From: Meandrina meandrites
Lineage: Eukaryota > Cnidaria > Anthozoa > Scleractinia > Meandrinidae
Direction: 5' to 3'
Length of the DNA: 64,000 bases
NCBI GenBank assembly: GCA_963693305.1
Contig: OY855903.1
Location: 25,497,955-25,561,954 of the forward strand
Below, piece after piece: positions 11,244 through 20,427 of the stretch (its first letter is position 1; every line of letters begins with the position of its first letter). A program made the translations under genes and the position numbers. The notes under the pieces were generated by a model that worked only from the letters and a program-made list of their open reading frames with translations, made no database searches and was not told where the DNA came from.

Positions 11244-13831
11244 TTTTTTTTTCGTTTTTTCGACTCGCGTAGGCTCAAATTTATGCATTTGGCGGCTGAG
11301 CTTGACAAGCAATTATCCTTCCAAAAGGTTCACTCTACCTGAAGGAATGACACCAATTGCAAATATTTACTTAATAGGCCTGTTTGAGTTAAGGCCAACA
11401 CAAAAACCTTGGCTGTACTAGTTCATTTTCATTTTTTTTAAACTTGAATAGAGGTAAGCTAATTCGAATCAATTATCAAAGCTTCCATAAATACTGTGGT
11501 CTTCCATACGGTTTATCTCCGAAACAAGCGTGGTGACCCCCAAATTTTTTTTCATTTCTGACACGAGTTAGTCATTATCTAACTGCAGGTAAAGTTATTT
11601 AAAAATCTGAACGTGGGAAGATTTTGGCGCGAACGTCCTTAATTGAAGTTATAAACGTTTTATCGCATTTTATTTTACACTTTAAAATAGCAAAATCTAA
11701 ATGGGACTGTTGAGTTTTATTAAGTGTAAATCATCTCAACAATGCTCCTTGTTCTAAAAACAATACATAAACATGGAGTCAGTGTTTATAAAGAATAAAT
11801 GAAAAGAGGGTTTTCAGTGAGGGAGTTCAGTGTTTGATGACATATTGAATTATGTTATCTATTTTAATATTTAAAAATGTCTTTTGTAGTTATGGGCAGT
11901 CGCGGAAGACCATTTGTAGAGAAAGGAGTCAGCAGCCCAACAAAGGGAGTCAAAAACTGGCAGGTATGTTCTCTGTGTGTTGTTGAAAGAAAGTTTTGAA
12001 TTCATATACTTCGTTAGTAGTGGTGGTGGTGGTGGTGGTAGTGGTGTGGTAGTGGTAGTGGCAGAGTAGTAGAGTCTTCATTTAACGAGGGTAGCACTCA
12101 ATAGCTCAAAGGAGCCAACAAACTTGTGGCCCTCCTAATCACAATATAATAACACTGATATAAAATTTTTTATAAAATTAGTTATCAGTTAAAAAACTAT
12201 TAAAAATATATTTAAAAGTACAATAAGCGTAGCTAGCATAAAAAATAGTAAAAAAAAAAACAGTTATCTATTAAAGAGTAAGATAGTATCTAAACACTGT
12301 TGTTCACTAAAAATTAAATTCCAATAACTGTTTCGAAAACGTTTTAGTAATTGTTTCGCCTTAGTACAAGCGGCAGGACGTTCCACGATTTACAAGTTTA
12401 AACTGCAAAGGTTCTACCACCTTCAGTTTGTCTTTTATATGAAGGACAAAGTAAATTGAAGTTTGCGTATCTTGTGTTTTTTCCTTGCAAACTACTATTT
12501 AACCTAAGAAATTATTGAAGATGTGTTGGCAAGTCTCCTTAAACCCTCTTGTAAGCAGTTGCACATCTTGTTACCTTTAAATCTTCATACTGAAACGGAA
12601 TCCATTTAAGGCGGTTAAACAGTGGAACAGAAGGAGTCATTGGGTGCTTACCATTAAGTCAAAAAATCCGGAAATTTCCGGTTGAAAGTCAAATGGAACA
12701 GTAATTAATTTTCCGGAAAATCCGTTGGGTAATTGTGGACAACCTCCAGAGGTACTTCTCTTTTCCCGTTCGGAACGGAACATCTGAAATTTCCTTACCA
12801 TTTGTACGATTTTCCAATTCCAGTCTCTCATTATGGAAAACAATAACAGGAAACCGAATTTCAAATGGTAAGCGCAATCTCGTTCGGTTGGTTTGCTGAT
12901 TTTGGAAAATCCCTTACCATTATTCAATGTTCACCCCAACCGGTTCCTTCCGACAAATGGTTAGCACCCATTGTGTCAGTACAACTCGTGCAGCTCTCTT
13001 TTGTAGCTTTAGTACCCTACCAAGATTGACTTTGTCACACGTAGTCCAAATGACATTTACATAATCAAATACAGTCTCAATATAGCCTTTTGAATGAATT
13101 ATGTGGTCGGGTTTCGCATTAGTCTGCAATGCAGTTGTTATTTTCATGGACGAGAGTTGGATAATTTTGTTCGCGTATTTGGCCTTGGAGTCGCAAACGT
13201 AGAGGGCAAAGACGAGAGAACGAGGCCAGGCCTCGCACTCTTTATTCAACCTCACTCCTACGACGTCAGCAGCGGAGTATTCTTGACGAAATTCGAGGTA
13301 TTTGGATAGCCCGATGAAACACTCTCGAGTGTTTGATATGTCTAATCGAAACAAAAACTAATGAGTAAACGAAGAAATAAAATCGTAGATCTATGGTTCT
13401 GATTCTCTTTATTTTAACTTGATGAATTATTCACGAGTTTGAGAAATATGTCTCTAAAAACCAGTAGACCTTGCAGCTCTTGAACACTGTTAAATAAAGA
13501 AGGAGAAAAACTACCACATGAAAGCAGGCTACTAAACATGTCCATATTTTCAGTACAGTAAACAATTAATAGAACAGCACATGGAGATTGAACATAGAGA
13601 ACAGAATGGCAAACCGTAAACAAGTTGGTCCCCATACCGCCTGTACTAGTGTGAACATGCTCTAAAATAGACGTTATCCAAATACCCCGGGCACGACTCG
13701 CTGGAATGGCCTGCACGGATGTATTTTGATTACTAAAATCCGAACACTAGTTTTTGTTTGCCTTATCAACAGAGAATAAACCACCTGCATTCAGCAGTCC
13801 ACTGGCTGATGAAGATTCAGATGAAGATTAA
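4857..13831 (+). CDS. TRAF-like RING / zinc-finger / coiled-coil protein, no MATH domain seen (split gene, possibly damaged)
   Basis: Exons I can support: 4857-5056, 5170-5227, 7578-7655, 8480-9221, 11890-11963, 13773-13831, all with GT-AG borders. Exons 1-2 give a RING with ligands C37, C40, C53, H55, C58, C61, C74 and D77; Asp in the last position is as in TRAF6. Exons 7578 and 8480 join in phase 0 to form the last TRAF-type finger (CPYEGAGC...HLEGSREEH). This runs into a coiled coil, basic KRPRKS and KKRK stretches that could be nuclear signals, and an acidic C-terminus ending DEDSDED. TRAFs normally end in a MATH domain that binds receptors; none is seen, so it would act as a ubiquitin-ligase-type adaptor without the usual receptor clamp. 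Two defects: no exon for the first zinc finger is found in 5228-7577, and the 8480 exon runs into TAG at 8729-8731 unless one base is missing in the A-run near 8713. With that base restored, all downstream phases fit. Either sequence error or a decaying gene. Confidence 0.7.
5228..7577. other. Intron of TRAF-like gene, no exon recognised
   Basis: An exon of about 90 bp coding the first half of a TRAF zinc finger (Cys pair, Trp-x-Gly) is expected here. I found no such frame. No clear transposon ends are seen either. Confidence 0.4.
7907..8374. mobile_element. MITE with TTA target-site duplication (PIF/Harbinger-like)
   Basis: Ends are inverted: GGGGTGGACCATTTGAT at the left, and its counterpart GGTCCACCCC at the right. 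TTA flanks both sides (7904-7906, 8375-8377). Long G- and C-runs lie at 7941-7967 and 8331-8350. It sits in the intron between the zinc-finger exon and the coiled-coil exon. The 3-bp TWA duplication suggests PIF/Harbinger. Confidence 0.8.
9222..10979. other. Intron sequence, nothing recognised
   Basis: AT-rich intron between the coiled-coil exon and the next 74-bp exon. 9535-9592 contains several TTCGG words. No gene or defined repeat end. Confidence 0.4.
10984..11638. mobile_element. MITE with TTAA target-site duplication
   Basis: The ends are perfect inverted copies GGACGTTCGCGC, flanked by TTAA at 10980-10983 and 11639-11642. An internal block (AAAAATCTGAACGTG) occurs twice, near 11222 and 11602. 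Length 655 bp with no open frame of interest. TTAA target choice is typical of piggyBac and Kolobok groups. Confidence 0.88.
12003..12062. repeat. GTGGTA/GTGGTG microsatellite at a LINE 3' end
   Basis: Simple repeat of GGT/AGT triplets. On the minus strand it reads as an ACTACC tail directly after the LINE relic described next, so it is probably that element's 3' tail. Confidence 0.8.
12010..13110 (-). pseudogene. Decayed LINE, C-terminal end of reverse transcriptase ORF and 3' UTR
   Basis: Read on the minus strand, about 13100-12970 gives FDYVNVIW and LKLQKRAARVVL, the conserved stretch near the C-terminus of many LINE reverse transcriptases. From 12641 it resumes as TPSVPLFNRLKWIPF, TRCATAYKRV and GDLPTHLQ, with stops and frame changes. 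The 3' part includes TACCCTCGTTAAATGAAG and ends in the microsatellite. It is 5'-truncated, as LINE copies usually are, and is interrupted by the MITE at 12642-12969. It lies in an intron of the TRAF-like gene. Confidence 0.85.
12642..12969 (+). mobile_element. MITE copy 1 (GGGTGCTTACCA ends, 3-bp TSD), nested in LINE relic
   Basis: It begins GGGTGCTTACCATTAAGTC and ends with the inverted counterpart (GACAAATGGTTAGCACCC). ATT flanks both sides. A second copy in opposite orientation lies at 40245-40570, flanked by TCA, so a 3-bp duplication is supported by two sites. 328 bp, non-coding. It splits the LINE frame, so it is younger than that LINE. Confidence 0.9.
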
Positions 13832-15758
13832 AGGCCTGTCCTGTCTTGGAAACTGCAGGTTCAGACGAGGATTAGCCCGGTCGGGTTCAGCACCAACCTT
13901 GAAATTTGGTCAAGTAAATGACTTTTTTTCGCCAAGATGGTCTTGGAATTAGTTAATAGAGCTTATAAAGCACTTTTTTATGAGATTTCATTTGAATGAA
14001 GCCATATAACTTAATGTAGGTATGCATGCTGTAAAAAACCTTTTAGCCTAAGCACAGTTTCAGACACGAGGACCAATATGTATCCTGTAGTTAAGTTATA
14101 AAGACTGAAAAACAGTTTGTACTTACGCGTAAGCAAAACGTAGCCAAAGGTTCTGGAACGAACGTGCAATAAATTGTTTCTAGCAGTATGGTTTTGAAAG
14201 ACCGCACGATTCTTTTTAAATACGTAATTCATTACAAAACATGTTAAAAATAAAACACCCTCCATCGCCAGTCGCTATATAATGTGTAATAAAATATCAA
14301 CAAGTTCAGCTGACGATGGTAGTGTTTCATCCGAAACATATTTTGTATTGAGAGATGTATAATCATGTGGTTTGTCAAAAACTTTACGTTACTGTTAGAG
14401 TGATTTATTAAACCCGTGAACTAGTTACTATACTGTTTCTGTTGAGGAAGTATCGGCTGATAGTTGCCCTGCGGAAAATTTGATGCTACTAAAACAAATT
14501 CTAGCCCAGGAAGGGAAGCTTCGTGGGCTAAATTTTCTTCCGCGCGCCCTTTCATAACCGAGCAACTTGAATTATATAACTTTCAATAATTAACAATAAA
14601 TAACAATTAATTTTTAATAATTAAAAGAATAGACAACCTGTACTTTGGTTTTATTAAACCGACTTCTCGCAACTTTTCTTGTTGTCTGTTGACAGGAGCC
14701 GCCGGTGTACTAATGCATGCAAGGTGTGCTGTTTTTTATGACAAGTATTTTGTTGCAACGAAACTTCGTCGTAATACATTCTGTACAATACGTATTTTCA
14801 ATATTATTCCCCCCTTCCGGGCTGTAATCTCCCCCACCCTCCACTTATAAGCTTCCCCACTGTAAGGCTCCCGGTGACAAGCCCTTTTAGAAGGCGTCTT
14901 AAGGGCGGAATCTGTATAACTACGAATGGAAATTGGCACTTTTCGAGCAATGGGTGCCACATTTATGTTAGCTGCACAGGGCCTTAGGCAGCATTTTGCG
15001 TGGGTTGGTGCAAGTACCATAGGCGGGAGCGTTTGGAAGGGTCCGGGATTTTTTTTTTTTGAATTTGCTGAAGTCCACATTTCCTGCGTTCTGACAGCTA
15101 TTTTAATCCTCCCTCCCCGATTAGGTGAACATCGCACGCCCCCTCCCACCTACGGACCTGTTCATAAGAACACAGTCGAACCTCACTCTGAAGCCTCAAG
15201 CCTCGGTGGCAGCCATGCATCCGCCCTGTTTCTAGGCTACTGACTGAATTGATCGAGTCAAGCATGATTAATATTCCCCGCGATAAAACAAACAAGCAAT
15301 TTTTTGATTCAAATAAGCAAGTTTACAAAGTATCCAGTACATATATATGACAAGGAAATAACTGAAGTTCAATGACGCGGAGCAGTTTTCCTTGCAACTT
15401 CCGACGCAAAGCAAGATGACGACTGAAAAGCATCGCGTGTTGCAAAGGGAGTGTCATACGTTCGCAATTTTTGTTCGCAACTTGTAACGCACCACCGACG
15501 CACACGTTAGAAATGATCCTCTTAGCTTCAATAAGACTGCATTGAGAGTTGCACTTGACATGTCACACGCAGGAACTTGTCTCGCAACGTTGGGAAAAGT
15601 AGAGGATTCTTAATTGCAACTCACAACGCAACATTTTGTTGCATGGTTGCAGGTTGAAGAAATAGGGCGTTACACGAGCCATTTTCTGGGGGCTTGCAAT
15701 GCAACGTTTGTTGCTTTGCAAGTTGCAGGAAAAATTGGCTCGTGTAGCATGACCTTAA
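13832..15758. other. 3' flank of TRAF-like gene and intergenic sequence
   Basis: No gene recognised. An AATAAA lies near 14249. The stretch 15380-15735 is rich in GCAAC words (GCAACGTTG, TTGCATGGTTGCAGG), probably an old repeat without definable ends. Open frames at 14736-15149 and 14926-15243 overlap on opposite strands and look accidental. Confidence 0.35.
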
Positions 15759-16137
15759 AGTGACACTGTCACCAATCTTTAGGATACGTTTGAAAAACCA
15801 GAAGACATTTTTATCACAGGACACTGGTTCAGTTTCGCGTAAAACTACCCAACCAATTCTCTGAGACTATAATTGAGTATGTTTGGCTGCGGATCGCCAG
15901 GCCGCGAATGGCTGCAACTTGAAAACATCAGGCTGATTTTTTCGAGTTTTTCCAGTTTGTTTCGTGGAAAGAATTACCCGTAACTGATTACGGTTTGTTA
16001 ATCCTTTGAGCAAATCAATAGATTTCTTCTCTTCCCTTTCTGGGAGCTAGTATTTTGTGTACGTGAAAACGCATTTTATTTCATCTTAATAGCACATGTT
16101 CAGCCCAAAACGTAAAAATCCCCGTGACAGTGCCCCT
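15759..16137. mobile_element. MITE with TTAA target-site duplication, at the 3' end of a GPCR gene
   Basis: The left end AGTGACACTGTCACC and the right end (inverted AGGGGCACTGTCACGG) are imperfect inverted copies flanked by TTAA (15755-15758, 16138-16141). 379 bp. It ends 24 bp from the GPCR stop codon and contains the nearest AATAAA on that strand. Confidence 0.82.
16075..16080 (-). terminator. Candidate poly(A) signal AATAAA for the GPCR, inside a MITE
   Basis: Reverse complement of TTTATT, about 82 bases past the GPCR stop at 16162. The site lies within the TTAA-flanked MITE, so the transposon may supply the 3' end. Confidence 0.45.
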
Positions 16138-16161
16138 TTAAAACTTCGATTTTTATATTTT

Positions 16162-17196
16162 TTAACATCTCTTTCTTGTCCTACTTTCAGCGCTGCTACA
16201 ATTTTCGACGTTCCGAACATTAGTTCGCCTTTCAAATTGTTCAGCTTGTGTGTAGTCTTTTCTAAGCAATATTTCAATGAAAGCTACGCGAAACTGCCTC
16301 ATTCTGACACAGTAAATAACAGGGTTCATTAAAGAATTGAGAATTGCTACAAAGGTTGCAGTGTAAAAACCAATATATGCTATGTTTACACTGGAAATGG
16401 TTGACTTTACAAGCAGTATTCGAACAGCAAATATTGGCAAATAACTCAAAAGCAATATTAAAACTACACAAGTTGTTATCTTCAAAGCTTTTTTTTCCTG
16501 AAGATATTTCCGTCTGTCTTCCATTGTGACTTGCTGGGCAGCGATTTGTCTCTCGTGGCGACGAGTTTCGGCGTAAACTGCAGCCTGGCAGAATGTGATG
16601 ATGGCTAAACATACGGCCAAAATAATATTGTTTGTTAATAAATAAACATTTTTGGAAGTGATGACCAAAGGAATGGTTAAAACCACAGCTGTAATCCACG
16701 CTACAGCCGACATAGCCAGTATTCTGGCTTTGGTGACCATGGTTGTGTACGTGAATGAGTGTTTTATGGCTAAAAACCTCTCCACGCTCATCAAGACCAG
16801 GTGAAAGTTTGATGCTGCGCATAACAGCCTGACTGTGTTACTTGTTAACTGATCCACGATGCAATATTCTTTGGAAATTTCGCCTTGCAGGGTCGATATC
16901 CTGTTTAACGCGAACAAAGGCTGGACAATAACTCCCATTAAGCCATCAGTGACTGCTAAACAGCCGAGCACAATGTTGGAATTTGTTCTCAGTCGCGGTT
17001 TCGTTTTCACAGCAATAATGACCAGCACGTTCATAGCAATAGTCAAAGGACAGGTTAGTATGCTAAGAATTATTAAGAAGACAAGCACTATGTAAGCTCC
17101 TGAGGTGGCGCTGTCATCAAGTTTTCCTCCCAGAAAATCATACATTACACATTCAGGTGGTATCGTGTCGCTAAGCGAAGACGCGCTTGAATTCAT
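16162..17196 (-). CDS. Class A (rhodopsin-like) G-protein-coupled receptor, ligand unknown
   Basis: Intron-less frame of 344 aa from the first ATG at 17196. Seven membrane segments are visible. Conserved landmarks: N56 in TM1, D84 in TM2, C112 at the top of TM3, E139-R140-F141 in place of DRY, SYLP (251-254) in place of CWxP in TM6, NPVIY (291-295) in TM7, and a basic tail. Position 3.32 is Val122, so it is not a typical amine receptor. The second extracellular loop (about 178-192) is very short and has no cysteine to pair with C112. N2 lies in an N-terminal NSS sequon. It should signal through a heterotrimeric G protein at the plasma membrane. It is one of the lineage-expanded orphan receptors that such genomes carry; I cannot name a ligand. 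Confidence 0.93.
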   Translation of the reverse strand: MNSSASSLSDTIPPECVMYDFLGGKLDDSATSGAYIVLVFLIILSILTCPLTIAMNVLVIIAVKTKPRLRTNSNIVLGCLAVTDGLMGVIVQPLFALNRISTLQGEISKEYCIVDQLTSNTVRLLCAASNFHLVLMSVERFLAIKHSFTYTTMVTKARILAMSAVAWITAVVLTIPLVITSKNVYLLTNNIILAVCLAIITFCQAAVYAETRRHERQIAAQQVTMEDRRKYLQEKKALKITTCVVLILLLSYLPIFAVRILLVKSTISSVNIAYIGFYTATFVAILNSLMNPVIYCVRMRQFRVAFIEILLRKDYTQAEQFERRTNVRNVENCSSAESRTRKRC

Positions 17197-17795
17197 GTTT
17201 CGCAAACTTCAGAATTTCTTCCGCTGACTTTGTTAACCAGGTAAAAGTGCTATTTTAAGTGATGCTTCCGTTCTTACGTAGCGTTTTTCTGCGGTTTATT
17301 TTGCTCAAACGCAGTTCACCTGTTCTGAGCTTTAAATTCTGACGAAAACTATTGTCATTATTAGTGAGGAAGCCTGTATCACAAAGTGATTTACAGAAGC
17401 TCCCCAATAAAGATAACAAAAATGCAAATTTTCTAAGGAAATTACCAATGAGCTTTCTTTTTTTAAAAAATTGCTTTTTAAACACTATACTAAACTAAAA
17501 CTAACTTAAACAATACATAATGAGAATAATAAATAATGAAGATGGTGAATTTTAAGCTTGCTGAATAAATGATAAGGATGAAATATTCATGATGTCACGA
17601 GCGTGGGGCAAAGAAAAAATTCTGAGTCCCCGACGGGAATCAAACCCATTGCCTCCCTCTCTATCAGATAAGAATAAATTAAGGAAGGGGATCAGTTATG
17701 TGACGACAGCCTTTTCGCTGGACGACAAGTTTTTCGGCTGTAAGAAGACCCAGCGACTTTGATTAAGTTCCTCCTATACGAATCCAACAGTAATA
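17197..17795. other. 5' flank of GPCR, with a possible tRNA-derived fragment
   Basis: Mostly AT-rich. On the minus strand, 17627-17650 reads GGGTTTGATTCCCGTCGGGG, which resembles a tRNA B box and may be the relic of a SINE head. Nothing else is recognised. Confidence 0.3.
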
Positions 17796-18193
17796 CAGGG
17801 GAAGCTCGTTCAACGAGCTTCGATATAACGAATTCCTGAGCCGGTATTCACCGAAATGGCTCATTTTCTCTTGGTGGTGAAACGGTGAGGTGAATATCCA
17901 CCACTAGCCACCGACACTGGGGTAAAATGTCGTTTTAGTATTCCTTCTTTTTTTATATGAACCAAATTTATGCGTTCTTATAAAAAAGAGTGTATACTAA
18001 AACAGGAAAGACAATATAACCCCAATAGGATTATTTTCAACTCATTTATTCCTGTCAACGATTACAGTTTTCGCGCGCGGGATGATTGATAGATGAATAG
18101 CAAAAGATATCCAGAGTTAGAGTAGCCAATCAGAGCGCGCCAACAACGCAATCCACTTGGCCCTTCGTTATTATATATCAAGGCTCTACTGTA
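17796..18193. mobile_element. Degenerate TA-flanked MITE (mariner-like ends)
   Basis: The left side reads TACAGGGGAAGCTCG, then CTTCGATATAACGAA. The right side, inverted, reads TACAGTAGAGCCTTGATAT, then ATAACGAAGG. These are weak inverted ends of the TACAGT...ATAACGAA type. The interior has a further block 17850-17915 with CACCGAAATGG and GGTGAATATCCACCAC, perhaps another insertion. Confidence 0.5.
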
Positions 18194-18222
18194 CAGAAGT
18201 TACAGTCTCCCAATAATTCAAT

Positions 18223-18270
18223 CTTTCTCTTTCGAGCAGCATTTCTTCTGTAAAACCAAGGCGCCTCGCC
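18223..18270 (-). pseudogene. Second shard of HxxxD acyltransferase gene (N-terminal part)
   Basis: About 46 bp match the antisense of the gene start coding RRLGLTEQVLLERE, including 19 identical bases CTTTCTCTTTCGAGCAGCA. Neither flank continues the gene. It lies about 700 bp beyond the 3' end of the intact paralog at 18979-20427. Confidence 0.65.
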
Positions 18271-18289
18271 TCGTTTTGTCTAATAAACC

Positions 18290-18650
18290 TATATTGTCGT
18301 GTTTCTTCAAGTTTACACAAGCGCTGAATAAGTACCTCTTATTTACTGAACAAATAAATTTAGTTATCATTCGATGCATTTTTTTCTTTCTTTTCATGGG
18401 CCGAGAGCCCACACCGTGATCCTATATAAAATTATTCACTGTTATCTTTCTTATTACTTACTATTCTTTTATTTTCTTTCACGTAGATAAGGTATTACCA
18501 TTCTGTAGATTAATTAATTACTTTACTTATTTTTTTTCTTCATTTTCTTCTTCACCTCCCGCCTCGAAAAGCTAGGCTAATTGCGGGAGGTGAAAAATAT
18601 TGTAAATAATATGTTTTTGTGAATAAAGTTGTTGTTGCAGTTATATTATA
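18290..18650 (+). mobile_element. LINE 3' UTR relic with terminal stem-loop
   Basis: A perfect 10-bp stem CACCTCCCGC / GCGGGAGGTG (18553-18562 and 18583-18592) is followed by GTGAATAAAGTTGTTGTTG, the usual 3' end of CR1/L2-type LINEs in such genomes. The 5' limit is not defined and no reverse-transcriptase frame remains. Confidence 0.6.
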
Positions 18651-18978
18651 TTCTGCTCAACCGTAGTTGTTTCCACTTCAGAGAAAATTGGCAACTTTTA
18701 TTTCAGAGATGTCGGCGAACGATTTGAAATTTCTACTTGGCCAACGAAAGCAAGCTCAAAAATCGAATTATAAAACAGTTGTTGAACTCAGTTATGTCAG
18801 TTATCGCAAAATACAGTGATTTGTCAGCATCTTGCAGAAATTACGGTATTTATCCACTAATTGTTTATTAACCAATTCCATACCCGTAATGGACCGAGTC
18901 TTTTTATTCACGGTTTTTTTTTTTCATATGGATCAAGGTGAAATACAACAAAGAATTGTTTACTGCCCTCACTTGAAG

Positions 18979-20427
18979 TCACTGTGCACAAACATCTTTC
19001 AAAATTCGCAAAGACAAGTCAATGAATTCTTCAGCATGTGGTTTAGTGGTAACGTGCGGAAAATATTCCACAGCCCAGTAAAGCCTTCCATCTACAGTGA
19101 GGATATTGTTTCCAAATATGTGACCAGTTTTCTCGCCTCGCAGACCGAAGTACATTCCTCCGAATCTGTATGGACTCCCTTCGCTCTGATCTGTTTGAAG
19201 GGCTCCACAGTTGGTAATATTCAATATCTGGGTTCTGCGACCTTCGTTGTGTTCATAGTTGGACAATCTGCAATACGCTGGAATGTCCACACAATGGTAC
19301 AGCTTGGGAATGTTTAAGTGCTTCCCAGAATCTAGCTGCGTGTGGACCTTGCGAGTGCACGCGCGCGCAAAGGCCCAAAAGCCTTGCTTGTCATCTGGGT
19401 AAAGCAACGGTACTGGAACAGATAACCCACTTACACTGACATAGACTCCCATCTCGTTACTGTTTACTTTTGGCTGGCAATATTTTCGTAAACTGACGGT
19501 GTAAGCTGACTCCACAGTCACTGGAGTTTCCAAATCGTGTTTCTTTTGCTGAAGAATTCGCGCAATCGCGAGATTCGTGGAGGCAGTAATGGCTCCGTGT
19601 ACTGTGCACTTGTTTGCTTTACAATTCTTTATTAACTGCTTGCTTTCTTCTTCAGACAGGGTGCGACTCAGAAGGCAGGTTTTCTTCGTTACCGATGGAT
19701 TTGAATTGGCAACTGGAGGATAAACTGACAGATATAAATTCTCGGGTTTGGCAAAGAATATTTTAACTCGCTGGAGCGTGAAATAGCTTGAAAACAGCAT
19801 CCTCTCTCCGATGTTTGGTTCAAGATCTGACATCAGTGATTCCAAAGGAGGTCTGAAAGGCAAGCTTTCGACTTCAAATTCTTCACCACGGTAAAGAAAA
19901 GTGAGAAATTCCAGCAGCTTTTTCAGAATCTCGAAGATGGAAAGCGCGTCGCAGATAACGTGTTGAAACGTGAACACCAACGTGTTTCTGAATTTTTTCT
20001 CGTGGAATGTTTCTCTTAATAACTTGACGCGCCACAAAGGACCTGTTGAAGTGTTGAATAAAGCACCGTTTATTTCTTCCTCAAAGCCTTCCTCCCATTT
20101 ATCAGCCGTTATCCCGTCTAATACTTGAAAGTCGACTGTATCAGGGTTGTCCATTTCCTCAAAGCATGCTTCACTGCCGCTCTCGTTGACTCGCATTCGC
20201 AATAAAGGAAACCGCTTGGGAAGAAGACTGAGCGCTCTTCTGAGATGATCTCGATTTAGTTCTTCCTTAGAATCCAACAGCAAAACAGAAGTAACACTTC
20301 CCCAGTGGTTAACTCTTTCTCTTTCGAGCAGCACTTGTTCTGTCAAGCCAAGACGCCTCGGCGATAGTTTGACGTCTGCCCCTGAACCGACAAAATTCGG
20401 CTCATTCCGTTCGACTCGATTTGCCAT
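18979..20427 (-). CDS. HxxxD-type acyltransferase (condensation / alcohol acetyltransferase superfamily), soluble paralog
   Basis: Single-exon frame of 482 aa with ATG at 20427. The active-site motif H156-V-I-C-D160 matches the HxxxD catalytic signature of CoA-dependent acyltransferases related to NRPS condensation domains, fungal alcohol acetyltransferases and mycobacterial PapA proteins; that family moves an acyl group to an alcohol or amine. No signal peptide or membrane anchor is seen, so it is probably cytosolic. The length fits the family. The Gly usually after Asp is Ala here. The paralog at 26036-27547 is clearly related throughout, and residues about 65-135 are identical. A poly(A) signal AATAAA lies on this strand at 18863-18868. 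Substrate unknown. An ancient transfer from microbes is possible but cannot be judged from the sequence alone. Confidence 0.9.
   Translation of the reverse strand: MANRVERNEPNFVGSGADVKLSPRRLGLTEQVLLERERVNHWGSVTSVLLLDSKEELNRDHLRRALSLLPKRFPLLRMRVNESGSEACFEEMDNPDTVDFQVLDGITADKWEEGFEEEINGALFNTSTGPLWRVKLLRETFHEKKFRNTLVFTFQHVICDALSIFEILKKLLEFLTFLYRGEEFEVESLPFRPPLESLMSDLEPNIGERMLFSSYFTLQRVKIFFAKPENLYLSVYPPVANSNPSVTKKTCLLSRTLSEEESKQLIKNCKANKCTVHGAITASTNLAIARILQQKKHDLETPVTVESAYTVSLRKYCQPKVNSNEMGVYVSVSGLSVPVPLLYPDDKQGFWAFARACTRKVHTQLDSGKHLNIPKLYHCVDIPAYCRLSNYEHNEGRRTQILNITNCGALQTDQSEGSPYRFGGMYFGLRGEKTGHIFGNNILTVDGRLYWAVEYFPHVTTKPHAEEFIDLSLRILKDVCAQ

Noticed and set aside
12920..13354. 144-aa minus-strand frame as a gene
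   Set aside because: Only its middle is LINE reverse transcriptase; the end runs into a MITE, and the start is unrelated sequence.
14736..15243. Overlapping 137-aa and 105-aa frames on opposite strands
   Set aside because: No recognisable domain in either, mutual antisense overlap, low-complexity T- and C-runs.
17197..17205. Longer GPCR start at 17205
   Set aside because: The codon there is TTG. The first ATG, at 17196, gives a normal 344-aa receptor.
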